Below, piece by piece: positions 6,860 through 14,949 of a stretch of DNA of 64,000 bases; the first letter of the stretch is position 1, and each line of letters begins with the position of its first letter. A program made the position numbers and the translations under genes. The notes below the pieces were generated by a model, which was not told the origin of the DNA, did no database searches, and worked only from the letters and a program-made list of their open reading frames with translations. Source of the stretch: a virus; IMG/VR virus record IMGVR_UViG_3300028392_000067, positions 1 through 64,000 of that record; one strand, 5' to 3'.

Positions 6860-6950
6860 GGAGATAAAAATCGGAGGATGATATTCGTATCAGTTTAGTA
6901 AGTCAGAGTTGGCAAGGACTTCCGATAATGCAACACCTCACTTTTAAACA
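6860..6950 (+). promoter_or_regulatory. Structured insert between two paralogues
   Basis: GAGG and CCTC pair at the ends, and ATCGGA (near 6869) pairs with TCCGAT (near 6919), leaving a long inner loop. Base composition differs from the neighbours (more G). It encodes no frame. It separates copy A from copy B of the MKTAMQELIE family, where other gene junctions have only a few bases. It may be a small structured RNA or an inserted element. Confidence 0.4.
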
Positions 6951-6959
6951 AAAAAACCT

Positions 6960-7199
6960 ATGAAAACAGCAATGCAAGAATTAATTGAAGAAATGGAATA
7001 TTGTTATAAAGATCATAATATTTTTTTAAAATCTGCTATTGGAAAAGCTAAAAAACTACTTGAAATAGAAAAAGAGCAGATACAAAAAGCCTTTTCAGAT
7101 GGTCAAGAAATACCAATAAACCATCCTACTTTACCACATTATAGTAGAGAGGAATATTATAATGACAAATTTATAGTAGAAAATCGTTTTCAAGATTAA
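6960..7199 (+). CDS. MKTAMQELIE-family protein, copy B
   Basis: 79 aa. Identical first ten residues to copy A, then EKEQIQKAFSDGQE and the Glu-Glu-Tyr-Tyr-Asn box near residue 68, as in the 4856 protein. It is the last gene of the left early block; its stop overlaps the stop of the convergent gene at 7196. Confidence 0.7.
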   Translation: MKTAMQELIEEMEYCYKDHNIFLKSAIGKAKKLLEIEKEQIQKAFSDGQEIPINHPTLPHYSREEYYNDKFIVENRFQD

Positions 7200-7366
7200 T
7201 TCAAAGAAATAACATCAACATCGCCATCCGGCAACATATCTACTTCATGAACCATTACAACCTCAATTCCTTTGAATTGATTAAGTACTTCCAATAAAGA
7301 TTCGGCATAGACCAATTTAGTTAGGTTTATGCCGTTTTTTTTAAAATATACTCGGTATGCTTTCAT
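7196..7366 (-). CDS. Hypothetical small protein
   Basis: 56 aa beginning MKAYRVYFKKNG, with a likely beta-hairpin and an acidic, Val-rich tail. The ATG at 7366 overlaps the upstream gene's end by 26 bases; a longer start at 7417 would overlap much more. It is the last gene of the leftward operon that begins near 13299. Confidence 0.55.
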   Translation of the reverse strand: MKAYRVYFKKNGINLTKLVYAESLLEVLNQFKGIEVVMVHEVDMLPDGDVDVISLN

Positions 7367-7763
7367 CAGTAGGTTTTTGAGAACTTGATATAAATTTAGC
7401 GAATTTCTTTTTAGCATCCTCGCACTTGCTATAAAGATACTGAACTAGGTATGCTTCATTCTCATCATTATCTACATCTAGTTTAATGCCTCTTTTTGAG
7501 TATATAAAGTTTTTGGCATGGATTATTTCATGGAACATAAATTCAGTGGCAAAATTGCCCTCTGTTGGCAGGCAAATGTAAATATCATCTTTGTATATTA
7601 AACATAAGGCAGCAGCCGTTTTTGCATAGTTATCTTTGTTATCATCTAACTCAAATATCTTATCGGAAACCATGTCGGACATTTTAGGCGCAACCATTAT
7701 TTTAATAGTAACGTAAAACGTTGGTATCTTATAAGTATAAGTCTTATATGGCTTATGCTTCAT
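7341..7763 (-). CDS. Zinc metallopeptidase-like protein
   Basis: A 140-aa protein with HEIIH at about residues 78-82 preceded by Phe-Met-Phe, and an Asn-Glu-Ala-Tyr segment about 24 residues later that could supply the third metal ligand (Glu). This is the gluzincin pattern (HExxH plus downstream Glu). Short HExxH proteins of this kind are common in phages and their substrates are unknown; some are annotated as putative metallopeptidases. No secretion signal is seen. Confidence 0.65.
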   Translation of the reverse strand: MKHKPYKTYTYKIPTFYVTIKIMVAPKMSDMVSDKIFELDDNKDNYAKTAAALCLIYKDDIYICLPTEGNFATEFMFHEIIHAKNFIYSKRGIKLDVDNDENEAYLVQYLYSKCEDAKKKFAKFISSSQKPTDESIPSIF

Positions 7764-8349
7764 GGCTTATTCTTTTGAATTTATAACCACCCGTATGATT
7801 TCTTCTTCCATTTAAAACTGCCGATACTCTAGTTGCAGTTACATTTAATTTTTCAGCGCAATCTCTAATACCTTCATATTGCCCCAAATAAACCCCATCC
7901 TTGAATACTTGGATGTAACCCTTAAAGTTCTTACATCTTACCCCAGTAATGCCAAAAGCGGGGTTCTTTTGCCCTTTTCTGTTCATTAATAGCTCCATTA
8001 AGGCATCACTATTCTTTCTTCCTTTGTTAACCTTGCTAATCTTATCTCTTGCTTCTTGGCTTGGGTTTATGGTTCCATCCCCTCCATTAGTCAAATTAGC
8101 TAAAGTACCATTACCTAAATCAATTCTACCATACAATTTTATAAACTCAATTTCTTTTAATTTTGCTTCATCATAAGTAATATCATCAAATAGTATTTCA
8201 ATTTCATAATCAGATTTGGCAACTATTTTTTTCCAAATATTGTTTCTTCTGGCTTTTTCATTTGCTCTTTTATTAGTCATATCGCTTCCTATACCTATGT
8301 AAAATGGTTCGTTTTTATCAAGTCTAATATGTCTATAAACGTAAGCCAT
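7753..8349 (-). CDS. GIY-YIG homing endonuclease
   Basis: 198 aa. The first 90 residues form a GIY-YIG nuclease: the paired strands YVYRH (residues 3-7) and FYIGIG (16-21), a basic helix, and Glu-67 in EIEFIKLYG. A Gly/Asn linker and a region with 'GQKNPAFG' follow. The C-terminus is a DNA-binding NUMOD/IENR1-type repeat (Gly-Gln-Tyr-Glu-Gly-Ile-Arg to GGYKF). It is free-standing between the metallopeptidase and phosphoesterase genes, with a 1-base overlap upstream. It is probably selfish DNA and not a phage function. Confidence 0.85.
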   Translation of the reverse strand: MAYVYRHIRLDKNEPFYIGIGSDMTNKRANEKARRNNIWKKIVAKSDYEIEILFDDITYDEAKLKEIEFIKLYGRIDLGNGTLANLTNGGDGTINPSQEARDKISKVNKGRKNSDALMELLMNRKGQKNPAFGITGVRCKNFKGYIQVFKDGVYLGQYEGIRDCAEKLNVTATRVSAVLNGRRNHTGGYKFKRISHEA

Positions 8350-9356
8350 TATAATATTTTACCATTAAATATACGATAATTATGAAATTCAAAATCTTCG
8401 CCATTTTGATCTAAATCAACTTCTCCAAAGCCATGATTCCATTTGTTTAAAGGCATATATTGAGGATGCAATTCCGAAAGACAGCCTAAAGACCAAGTTG
8501 TAACTAATTTACCAGTTAATGTTGGTTCAGAATGTTGAGACGTGTTGTGATTATGACCTTGAAAACAACTTACCTTGGCTTTTAAAAATAAGCCTCTAGC
8601 GGGGTTAACAGGGGCAGAAATACCACCTACGTATTCGTGGCCATGAATTCCCCATAAATTATTTAATTTCATAGGTCTTTTATCACCTATAATTTCTATG
8701 CCTCTTGCCCTAGCCTTGATGATATTTTCAAACTCAAATTCTTCTATGCCTACTAATTCGCCAGCTTTCTCATAAAGAAAATGCTCATATCTTTCCTCAT
8801 GGTTTCCTATCTTAAAATAAATTTTGCACTTTAACTCTTTTTCAAACACATCAAACAAAGCCTTGAATGTATCTAATTCTAGTTTAAAATTACGTTTCTT
8901 TGGATCTTTTATAAATCGGCTTAAACGATGGCAATCTATGGTATCTCCATTCAAAAGTAAAGCATCAGGTTTACTTTTCTTGGCATATTGTAAAGCTGCG
9001 GTTATACTATCTATGTTATGATATGGAACATGAATATCAGAAAGAATTAAAACTCTCTTGTGGCCTTTAAATATAAATGGTTCAAAAGCTGTTTCATCTG
9101 ATTTTGGTAAATTATATGGATTGTAAGGTCTAGCTTCTTCTTTAAAGAATTCATTATTTTTTTCTAAAATTTTTTTTCTGTGGATTTCTCCATTTTTACC
9201 TTCTATATATCTCAATGAGCTTCTAGCCGATTCTAAATTTGGGAAATCTAAATTGTTATCATTATACATTATCCTTGCCAATTTTAGTGTAGGCATTTCA
9301 GGATATTCTTTACGATATTTTCTTGCAATTGTTGAGTTACCGTTGCTTGATGACAT
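8349..9356 (-). CDS. Calcineurin-like metallophosphoesterase
   Basis: 335 aa. All two-metal phosphoesterase motifs are present: SDIH (residues 106-109), NGD (136-138), GNHE (184-187), GHGH-like H238/H240 and GHNH (267-270). The first 90 residues are basic and helical and may bind nucleic acid. Family members hydrolyse phosphomonoesters or diesters, including nucleic acid ends; the substrate is unknown here. It lies directly upstream (on the minus strand, after) the endolysin gene. Confidence 0.85.
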   Translation of the reverse strand: MSSSNGNSTIARKYRKEYPEMPTLKLARIMYNDNNLDFPNLESARSSLRYIEGKNGEIHRKKILEKNNEFFKEEARPYNPYNLPKSDETAFEPFIFKGHKRVLILSDIHVPYHNIDSITAALQYAKKSKPDALLLNGDTIDCHRLSRFIKDPKKRNFKLELDTFKALFDVFEKELKCKIYFKIGNHEERYEHFLYEKAGELVGIEEFEFENIIKARARGIEIIGDKRPMKLNNLWGIHGHEYVGGISAPVNPARGLFLKAKVSCFQGHNHNTSQHSEPTLTGKLVTTWSLGCLSELHPQYMPLNKWNHGFGEVDLDQNGEDFEFHNYRIFNGKIL

Positions 9357-9370
9357 ATATTATGTTTTGT

Positions 9371-9898
9371 TTATGCAGTATAATTAATAGCATTTACCCT
9401 ATTCATCCATCCTTTAATAAATTTAGATTGAGAAGGGTTATTTGCTACGATGGAATTGTATTTATCTATTCTTCTTTGTTTTAATTTGGTATATAAATCT
9501 AACCCATCATGAGAATTAACTGCATCTAACGATTTACTACCAAATATTCCATCTTCTACTAGACCTAATATGTGTTGTATGTATTTAGTAATCGTTCCAA
9601 CTCCTTGATTTATTGCCCCATCTACTATGTATTCTGCTAATGACTGGTTTTTAATTTCATCTGCTTTAAACTTGTCCCAATACAATTTTTTATAAATAAT
9701 TTTGGCATCATCTTTTGTTAATGCTTTTACATCTTCACATGTATATTTGCCATCATTGTTTTTATCTATATGGAATAATTTTAAATCATCTAATATTATG
9801 CCAAAATGAGTACACCCTCCTGTATCAGTAGGATCATTTTCATAAGTTTTTCCCTCAAATTGTAAAATCTTTGGGAAATATGATTCAAAATTTGCCAT
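9371..9898 (-). CDS. Endolysin, GH108-like N-acetylmuramidase
   Basis: A 175-aa lysozyme of the GH108/secretion-activator type. The catalytic Glu is E15 in FEGKTYENDPTDTGG; the loop then reads Thr-His-Phe-Gly-Ile. A second domain (about residues 95-170, with an EDGIFG segment) is peptidoglycan-binding-like. An EF-hand-like loop (DKNNDGKYT, near residue 48) interrupts the family fold. There is no signal peptide, so release depends on the holin-like proteins upstream. I chose the ATG at 9898 because a start at 9934 would overlap the holin gene. Confidence 0.85.
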   Translation of the reverse strand: MANFESYFPKILQFEGKTYENDPTDTGGCTHFGIILDDLKLFHIDKNNDGKYTCEDVKALTKDDAKIIYKKLYWDKFKADEIKNQSLAEYIVDGAINQGVGTITKYIQHILGLVEDGIFGSKSLDAVNSHDGLDLYTKLKQRRIDKYNSIVANNPSQSKFIKGWMNRVNAINYTA

Positions 9899-9908
9899 TA
9901 CAAATAAA

Positions 9909-10112
9909 TTATTTTTGTTCAGGTTCGTCAGCAAATAAATTAGATATGAATTTACCTACAAAAGCACATGCTAAAACTATATAAGCCACCACCTTATAAT
10001 CAGACATGAATGTATAAGCTGATACGGCCAATGATGCTGCACTTAAACTATCTGCAAATTTTCTAACTTGCTTAGGAGTAGGACTCCAGTAATGTTTTAA
10101 TCCGAATTTCAT
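9909..10112 (-). CDS. Holin-like membrane protein
   Basis: 67 aa. Two hydrophobic segments (about residues 24-36 and 41-58) separated by a short turn, with a charged N-terminus and an acidic tail. Directly upstream of the endolysin in the same operon. Size, topology and neighbourhood fit a class II or III holin, although sequence alone cannot prove this. Confidence 0.6.
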   Translation of the reverse strand: MKFGLKHYWSPTPKQVRKFADSLSAASLAVSAYTFMSDYKVVAYIVLACAFVGKFISNLFADEPEQK

Positions 10113-10114
10113 TT

Positions 10115-10684
10115 TTAAAATATTTTTTTATACAAACCAAAACTTATTTGATTTGTGGTATAATTAATAATATAAGATTCATTTTGTTTTTTATAATTCA
10201 AACCCACTCCAAAACCTAATTTATTGTCAACACGATTTACATCACCAATCAAACCAATAAACAATTCATTCTTTGGTTTGTGATAAATATCATTGGTAAC
10301 AACGATGGTTTTTTGGGTTAAATTAGCCTTATAATTTCTGCCAATAATTTTGTTTTGAGTAATTGTGTCTTGAATATATACGCTATTATCCGTATTTATA
10401 CGTAAAGTATCTGAATATACTTTTACCTTGTTGTAATCATTTACTATGTAAGTAGTATCATGAATATGTACCTCATCAATTTGGTATATTGTATCTAAAA
10501 CAGCAAAAGGGATTCTATCCCCCTTTTTATATTCTTTTATTGTATCAACTTTGTAAAGTGTATCTATCTTGGTAACTATGGTGGTGGAAGTGCCTGTCCC
10601 AATATATTTAGGATCACTAAAAATAAAAAAACCAATAACTATTAATAATAAAACTATTAATAAATTTTTAATGCTTGGCATCAT
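10115..10684 (-). CDS. Spanin-like envelope protein
   Basis: 189 aa. An N-terminal membrane anchor (residues 7-24) is followed by a long Thr/Asp/Ile-rich periplasmic stretch and a C-terminal segment with alternating hydrophobic/polar residues ending in Phe (FIGLIGDVN to LYKKIF), typical of outer-membrane beta strands. One protein linking inner and outer membranes in a lysis cassette recalls a unimolecular spanin, but those are normally lipoproteins. The role is inferred from position. It overlaps the next membrane gene by 17 bases. Confidence 0.5.
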   Translation of the reverse strand: MMPSIKNLLIVLLLIVIGFFIFSDPKYIGTGTSTTIVTKIDTLYKVDTIKEYKKGDRIPFAVLDTIYQIDEVHIHDTTYIVNDYNKVKVYSDTLRINTDNSVYIQDTITQNKIIGRNYKANLTQKTIVVTNDIYHKPKNELFIGLIGDVNRVDNKLGFGVGLNYKKQNESYIINYTTNQISFGLYKKIF

Positions 10685-10850
10685 TCATATGTTTAGTTTT
10701 CCAATAATAATATCTTATTGCAAAAATACCTGAAACTATTGCTACCAACCCAGCAAACAAACTCACAAAAGGCTGTATGCTACTTACTGTAACTACGGCA
10801 CTTAAAATACTAACTGTTGCAGATATACCAGCATGAGTCGGATGTGTCAT
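10668..10850 (-). CDS. Second holin-like membrane protein
   Basis: 60 aa with two membrane spans (about residues 9-23 and 27-47) and a basic C-terminal tail. First gene of the lysis set, following a 60-base gap. It may be a holin, an antiholin or a pinholin partner to the protein at 9909. Confidence 0.55.
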   Translation of the reverse strand: MTHPTHAGISATVSILSAVVTVSSIQPFVSLFAGLVAIVSGIFAIRYYYWKTKHMNDAKH

Positions 10851-10910
10851 GTCAATTTTTTCCCAAATATAAGATTAATTTATTTATATTATGTTAAATT
10901 AAACATTTTT

Positions 10911-11129
10911 TTACTCTGCCCATTTATGAGCAGGGCAAGCATCAGCACCTCTAGGGGTAAAAACTTTACCTTTTGTAAGGCAACCACATAAACCACATCT
11001 TGCTGGATTCTGTACCCAATGCTCACATTCAACACATGTTTGCAGTCTTTTTTCAGCCAACTCTTTTTGCTCCTCTGTTGGATTTAAAGCTGTCATGTAA
11101 GATATTAAAATTTCTTTTACTTTGTTCAT
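10911..11129 (-). CDS. Small zinc-binding-like protein
   Basis: 72 aa with six Cys in the pattern C-x2-C, then C-x2-C-x-C, then a lone Cys-Pro-Ala-His near the C-terminus. This resembles a rubredoxin-like or zinc-ribbon fold and is a frequent small protein in Bacteroidota phages. It probably binds one metal. It overlaps the 5-prime neighbour by 4 bases (ATGA-type junction). Confidence 0.65.
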   Translation of the reverse strand: MNKVKEILISYMTALNPTEEQKELAEKRLQTCVECEHWVQNPARCGLCGCLTKGKVFTPRGADACPAHKWAE

Positions 11130-11989
11130 ATAAATAAATTTTTATAATCATTAATATTGCCCCAGTAAGGATGGATTTCTGTTAAATTATTTTTATCATA
11201 AATAGAATTATGACTAGTAAAATGAATTCCATGATTAATATGAACTGGTTCATTTTGGCACTCCCATTGAATTCTTTTTAGCTTCTGTGTTTCAATCATT
11301 CCGCTATTAGTAACTAAAGCATTTGGCAATATTGACAAGCAATGCTCAATTGCATCATCAAATCTCATAGTCATTTGATGAAATGGTTCATCATTTTGTT
11401 TTCTTTTTTGCCATCCATCCTTACAAACGCCACCATAATTCATATTAGTCAAAACTTGACCTGATTCAAAATTGGGGTAATCAAAGTAACCTTTAGGGTA
11501 CATCACATCATGTTCCAAAAATGAAACATAATCATAATCACCCATAGTTTTAGCATTATAAAGACATTGCATTATTTGTAACAATTGATTTAAATGAGAT
11601 TGGCTTTGATACCAACTATTTATTTGATAAAATGGTACATTTGGCATATTTTCCCATGTGCATATTACTATATCTGCTACCCCTATGCTTGCATCTTTAA
11701 TAGTATCAAGAGATTTGTATATAGCTGGCCAAATTGCATGATTATTATTATTTGAATAAAAAATGCCCAATTTTCGGTTTTTAGATTCTGGATATACAAA
11801 TGTATCACCTTCTTTTACTTTGGCTTTAAAACCATCCTCAAATTCAATTTCAAGGTACTTTGTCTGACCTACTAATGGATCACCAATAATATCATTAGAA
11901 GCTCTAACAACTAATTTATCACTTACTACCATTTTTTGTATCTTATTAGTACAATTTGCCCCACCATAAGTGGCTTTTGATATTATCAT
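11126..11989 (-). CDS. Putative glycosyltransferase
   Basis: 287 aa in two parts. Residues 1-70 form a beta-rich module (IISKATYGG start) like the tandem sugar-binding repeats seen in viral and fungal proteins. Residues 72-287 resemble a GT-A sugar transferase, with an Asp-like metal site Glu-His-Asp (159-161) after the strand YDYVSFL, and a late HPYWG. Donor and acceptor are unknown. It overlaps both neighbours by 4 bases, so it is made with the following transferase. Confidence 0.6.
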   Translation of the reverse strand: MIISKATYGGANCTNKIQKMVVSDKLVVRASNDIIGDPLVGQTKYLEIEFEDGFKAKVKEGDTFVYPESKNRKLGIFYSNNNNHAIWPAIYKSLDTIKDASIGVADIVICTWENMPNVPFYQINSWYQSQSHLNQLLQIMQCLYNAKTMGDYDYVSFLEHDVMYPKGYFDYPNFESGQVLTNMNYGGVCKDGWQKRKQNDEPFHQMTMRFDDAIEHCLSILPNALVTNSGMIETQKLKRIQWECQNEPVHINHGIHFTSHNSIYDKNNLTEIHPYWGNINDYKNLFI

Positions 11990-12918
11990 AACAATACTGA
12001 TTTTTTTTCTACTCGCTGAATATATTCATAATACTTTTTGGATGCTGTTCCATCTTTTATTTTCAAATTTTGATTGTAAGGCAATCTATTCATAAATTCT
12101 GCTTTATAGAATAATCCATCAGAAGATGTAGTTACACCTGCATTATGCAATATGTTTAATCTATCATAATCGTTTTCAGAACTAGTCCCCCATGCAAACT
12201 CTAAATCTGGATGACAAACTGTTTCTTTGCCTAATTTCCAACCATTCCAAAGAACGGCCCACATATCTGCGCACCATATTTGTAATTCGTGGTATTGGTT
12301 ATCTCTAGCTTTTTTTGTGTTGCTTAGTTCAGTAATATCTTTGTATAACTTTTCGCAATCCCTTTCTACATTATACCAAAATTCTGCATTAATACCTTTC
12401 ATTAAATACTGGGCTCCGATTGAATTAAGTTCATTATCTTTTATAATTGACTCGTCTATGCCTACTATTTCACACATCTTATCCATTATGTCTTGGCCTT
12501 TGCTTAAAATATAGCTATGGGCAATATACCATCTTGTATCTGATCCATACCATTTATCATCTGTCAAGAATTGTTTCCAATCAATTGGTTTAGTGAATAT
12601 TATGTCGCAATCATGGTAAAATATTGCTTCATTTTCTAATTCTGGATTCGCCTCAAAATGTTGTTTTAATATGTTTGGGCGAATGGATGATATGTAATGT
12701 TTAATGGCCCTTGTATCATCATAAAAAAAGAATCTTGCAGGATATTTTTGAGTTAATTTTACCCACTCTACAGGTATTACATTATTTATTTTCCAACATA
12801 CTATATCAATATTATTGGGATTTATACCCATATCCATAAAGTTGTTGACTAACACTTCTACTTGCCAAGCATAAAATAAAGATGTTGGCTGTGCACAGAT
12901 AAATCTGAGATTTTTCAT
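11986..12918 (-). CDS. Putative glycosyltransferase (DxD type)
   Basis: 310 aa. The strand IFYHDCDIIF places a DxD motif (Asp103-Cys-Asp105), the usual metal and nucleotide-sugar site of GT-A enzymes. A Trp- and Tyr-rich acceptor half follows. No membrane segment. It is one of four sugar-transfer genes split across the strand switch at 13300, which suggests modification of a phage structural protein or of the host surface. Confidence 0.65.
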   Translation of the reverse strand: MKNLRFICAQPTSLFYAWQVEVLVNNFMDMGINPNNIDIVCWKINNVIPVEWVKLTQKYPARFFFYDDTRAIKHYISSIRPNILKQHFEANPELENEAIFYHDCDIIFTKPIDWKQFLTDDKWYGSDTRWYIAHSYILSKGQDIMDKMCEIVGIDESIIKDNELNSIGAQYLMKGINAEFWYNVERDCEKLYKDITELSNTKKARDNQYHELQIWCADMWAVLWNGWKLGKETVCHPDLEFAWGTSSENDYDRLNILHNAGVTTSSDGLFYKAEFMNRLPYNQNLKIKDGTASKKYYEYIQRVEKKSVLL

Positions 12919-12921
12919 AAA

Positions 12922-13299
12922 TTAATGGTGTTTATACGATTTTTCTTCTATTAGTTCTGAACCATACTTTTGGTTAATTTGCTTTTTAACTATGGCTCTG
13001 ACATCATTTAATTGGTAAACTTCTCTAGCCAATTCAACAAACTTTTCGCCAAAATAACTTTTATGCTCACAATCTCTTATGTCATCCTCTACTTTCCATA
13101 ATTTTTTGTTAATATCATAAAGTTCTTGAGTGAATGGATCTGTTAATGTTTCAGGGTGTTTTCTGTTTAAAGCATTTTTAATTATTTTCCATTCTTTTTC
13201 AATGTTTACAAGCTTTTCAGCATCATGTATAAAAAGCTTTTTTATGGTTAGGATAGTATATTTATCTACCACTTCACCTATACTTACTTCTATTTTCAT
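12922..13299 (-). CDS. DUF6165-like protein
   Basis: 125 aa, largely helical. The start IEVSIGEVVDKYTILTIK matches the conserved beginning of DUF6165 proteins, which occur in phages and in lipopolysaccharide gene clusters. The role is unknown, but the association with sugar-transfer genes is repeated here. First gene of the leftward operon, divergent from the gene at 13385. Confidence 0.7.
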   Translation of the reverse strand: MKIEVSIGEVVDKYTILTIKKLFIHDAEKLVNIEKEWKIIKNALNRKHPETLTDPFTQELYDINKKLWKVEDDIRDCEHKSYFGEKFVELAREVYQLNDVRAIVKKQINQKYGSELIEEKSYKHH

Positions 13300-13331
13300 A
13301 TGGTAAAGGTAATAATTTTATTAATATTTAT

Positions 13332-13362
13332 TTAATTTAATTAAATTAATTATATAGCTTTG
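13332..13362 (+). promoter_or_regulatory. Promoter of the rightward sugar operon
   Basis: TTAATTTAATTAAATTAATTA (13332-13352) is a copy of the repeated AT palindrome. It is followed at once by TAGCTTTG (13355-13362), a perfect TAnnTTTG box. The leader ACCAAAACAAATAA (13368-13381) precedes the ATG at 13385. The palindrome occupies the space upstream of the -7 box, so a bound protein would affect the core promoter. Confidence 0.7.
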
Positions 13363-13384
13363 TGGAAACCAAAACAAATAACCT

Positions 13385-13579
13385 ATGAACTCACTTGAAT
13401 TTGCCTATTGGCTACAAGGTTTTTTTGAAATATCAAAAATATCTAATTTACAATCACTAGATGAAACACAGGTACAAATCATTAAAGAACACTTAGATTT
13501 AGTTTTTGAAAAGAAAACATACACTTCTATGGGATATAGTGGTACTTGTGGCATATTTGTAAATCCAAACAATAAATAA
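13385..13579 (+). CDS. Small conserved phage protein
   Basis: 64 aa. The N-terminus (EFAYWLQGFFEIS) and the later VQIIKEHL helix are a recurring pattern in small proteins of Bacteroidota phages; function unknown. Its stop shares one base with the next start (TAATG), so translation is coupled. Confidence 0.7.
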   Translation: MNSLEFAYWLQGFFEISKISNLQSLDETQVQIIKEHLDLVFEKKTYTSMGYSGTCGIFVNPNNK

Positions 13580-14949
13580 TGCCGACAAGTTATCCGTTAT
13601 ATAAAGATTCAATTAGAAATTGGGTTTTACAAAATATACCATTAGATGCTAAAATACTAGATATTGGTGCTGGATGTGGCACTTATTCAGATTTATTGCG
13701 TGGTTATGGTTATAAAATAGATGCAGTAGAAATATGGAAACCATATATAGATAAATATGAATTAAAGAAAAAATATGACGTAGTTTATCATAAAAACATA
13801 CTTGCGATAGATTTTGTTATACTTGACAAGTATGATTTTTTTATTTTAGGAGATGTATTAGAGCATTTGACAGCAGAGGAAGGGAAATCATTAATATTAT
13901 TTCTAAAACAAAATAACAAAAAATACATTGTTGCAGTACCATACCAAATGGAACAAGGTGAGCATGAGGGGAATACACATGAAACCCATTTACAGCCAGA
14001 CTTAACGCCAGATATAATGAAGCAAAGATACCCTGAACTTGAGCTTTTATATGGTAATGAGTTTTATGGTTATTATACAAATAAAAAAGTAAAACATGAA
14101 AAAGCCTATGTACTTTATGCTGATGAGTCTTATTTGGATCTTGTGGTTAGTTGTTGTAATTCCATTAGAAATTATAGTGATATTCCTATTTGGATTTATT
14201 TACTTAATTCTAAAATTAAAATAAGTGTAAGAAATACGCAAACTATAAATTGGGAATGTGATGTAAGACATTTAAAAAATAGGAATGAATATATTAACCG
14301 ACAGGATAAACAAATCTATAAGTTACTTATTGAAAGGCCTAAAATAGTAGCTCATGCACTAGAAAATTATGCAGAAACGGTTGCATATATTGATACAGAT
14401 AGTATAGCAACAAAATATGTTGATAGCATTTTTGATTATTTTAATCCCGATTCTGACCATCCTTATTTTGTAGAAGGTATTTATGACTATTTGCATTTAA
14501 ATGGCAGAGGTGGAGCTGAAACAAGGGAAGATATGTCAACTACATTAGAAGCACCAATATGTGATTTATTTGGTATTAACCAATATGTTAGGCAAAGGTA
14601 CAGGCAAACAGGTTATTTTGTAGCAGGACAAAAATGTATTGATTGGTTACAGGAATGGGCATGGATGTGTCAAAATCCAAAAGTAATTAATAACCATTCT
14701 TGGTATGCTCCATTCCATGAAGAAACAATAGCAAACGCATTATTATGGAAATATAACCAACAAAATGGATTGCCATACTGTTATATTAATGGGTTGCATG
14801 ATAAACTAGAATATAAAAAACATGAATATTTTATTAAAGATTGGCAAAGGGTGCCATTAGAAAAAAACCATTTATTTTATCATGGAGAAAAAAATATAAA
14901 TAAACTAAATCAATTTAATGAAAATATTATTTTTAGCCCCACATCTTAG
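13579..14949 (+). CDS. Methyltransferase-glycosyltransferase fusion
   Basis: 456 aa with two enzymes. Residues 1-165 are a class I S-adenosylmethionine methyltransferase: motif I ILDIGAGCG (26-34), an acidic motif II near Glu51, and the segment FILGDVLEHL (88-97). Residues 175-456 are a glycosyltransferase with the strand AYIDTDS (Asp272-Thr-Asp274 as the DxD metal site) and many aromatics. Such fusions usually methylate and extend a surface glycan. Substrate unknown. The end overlaps the next gene by 32 bases. Confidence 0.7.
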   Translation: MPTSYPLYKDSIRNWVLQNIPLDAKILDIGAGCGTYSDLLRGYGYKIDAVEIWKPYIDKYELKKKYDVVYHKNILAIDFVILDKYDFFILGDVLEHLTAEEGKSLILFLKQNNKKYIVAVPYQMEQGEHEGNTHETHLQPDLTPDIMKQRYPELELLYGNEFYGYYTNKKVKHEKAYVLYADESYLDLVVSCCNSIRNYSDIPIWIYLLNSKIKISVRNTQTINWECDVRHLKNRNEYINRQDKQIYKLLIERPKIVAHALENYAETVAYIDTDSIATKYVDSIFDYFNPDSDHPYFVEGIYDYLHLNGRGGAETREDMSTTLEAPICDLFGINQYVRQRYRQTGYFVAGQKCIDWLQEWAWMCQNPKVINNHSWYAPFHEETIANALLWKYNQQNGLPYCYINGLHDKLEYKKHEYFIKDWQRVPLEKNHLFYHGEKNINKLNQFNENIIFSPTS

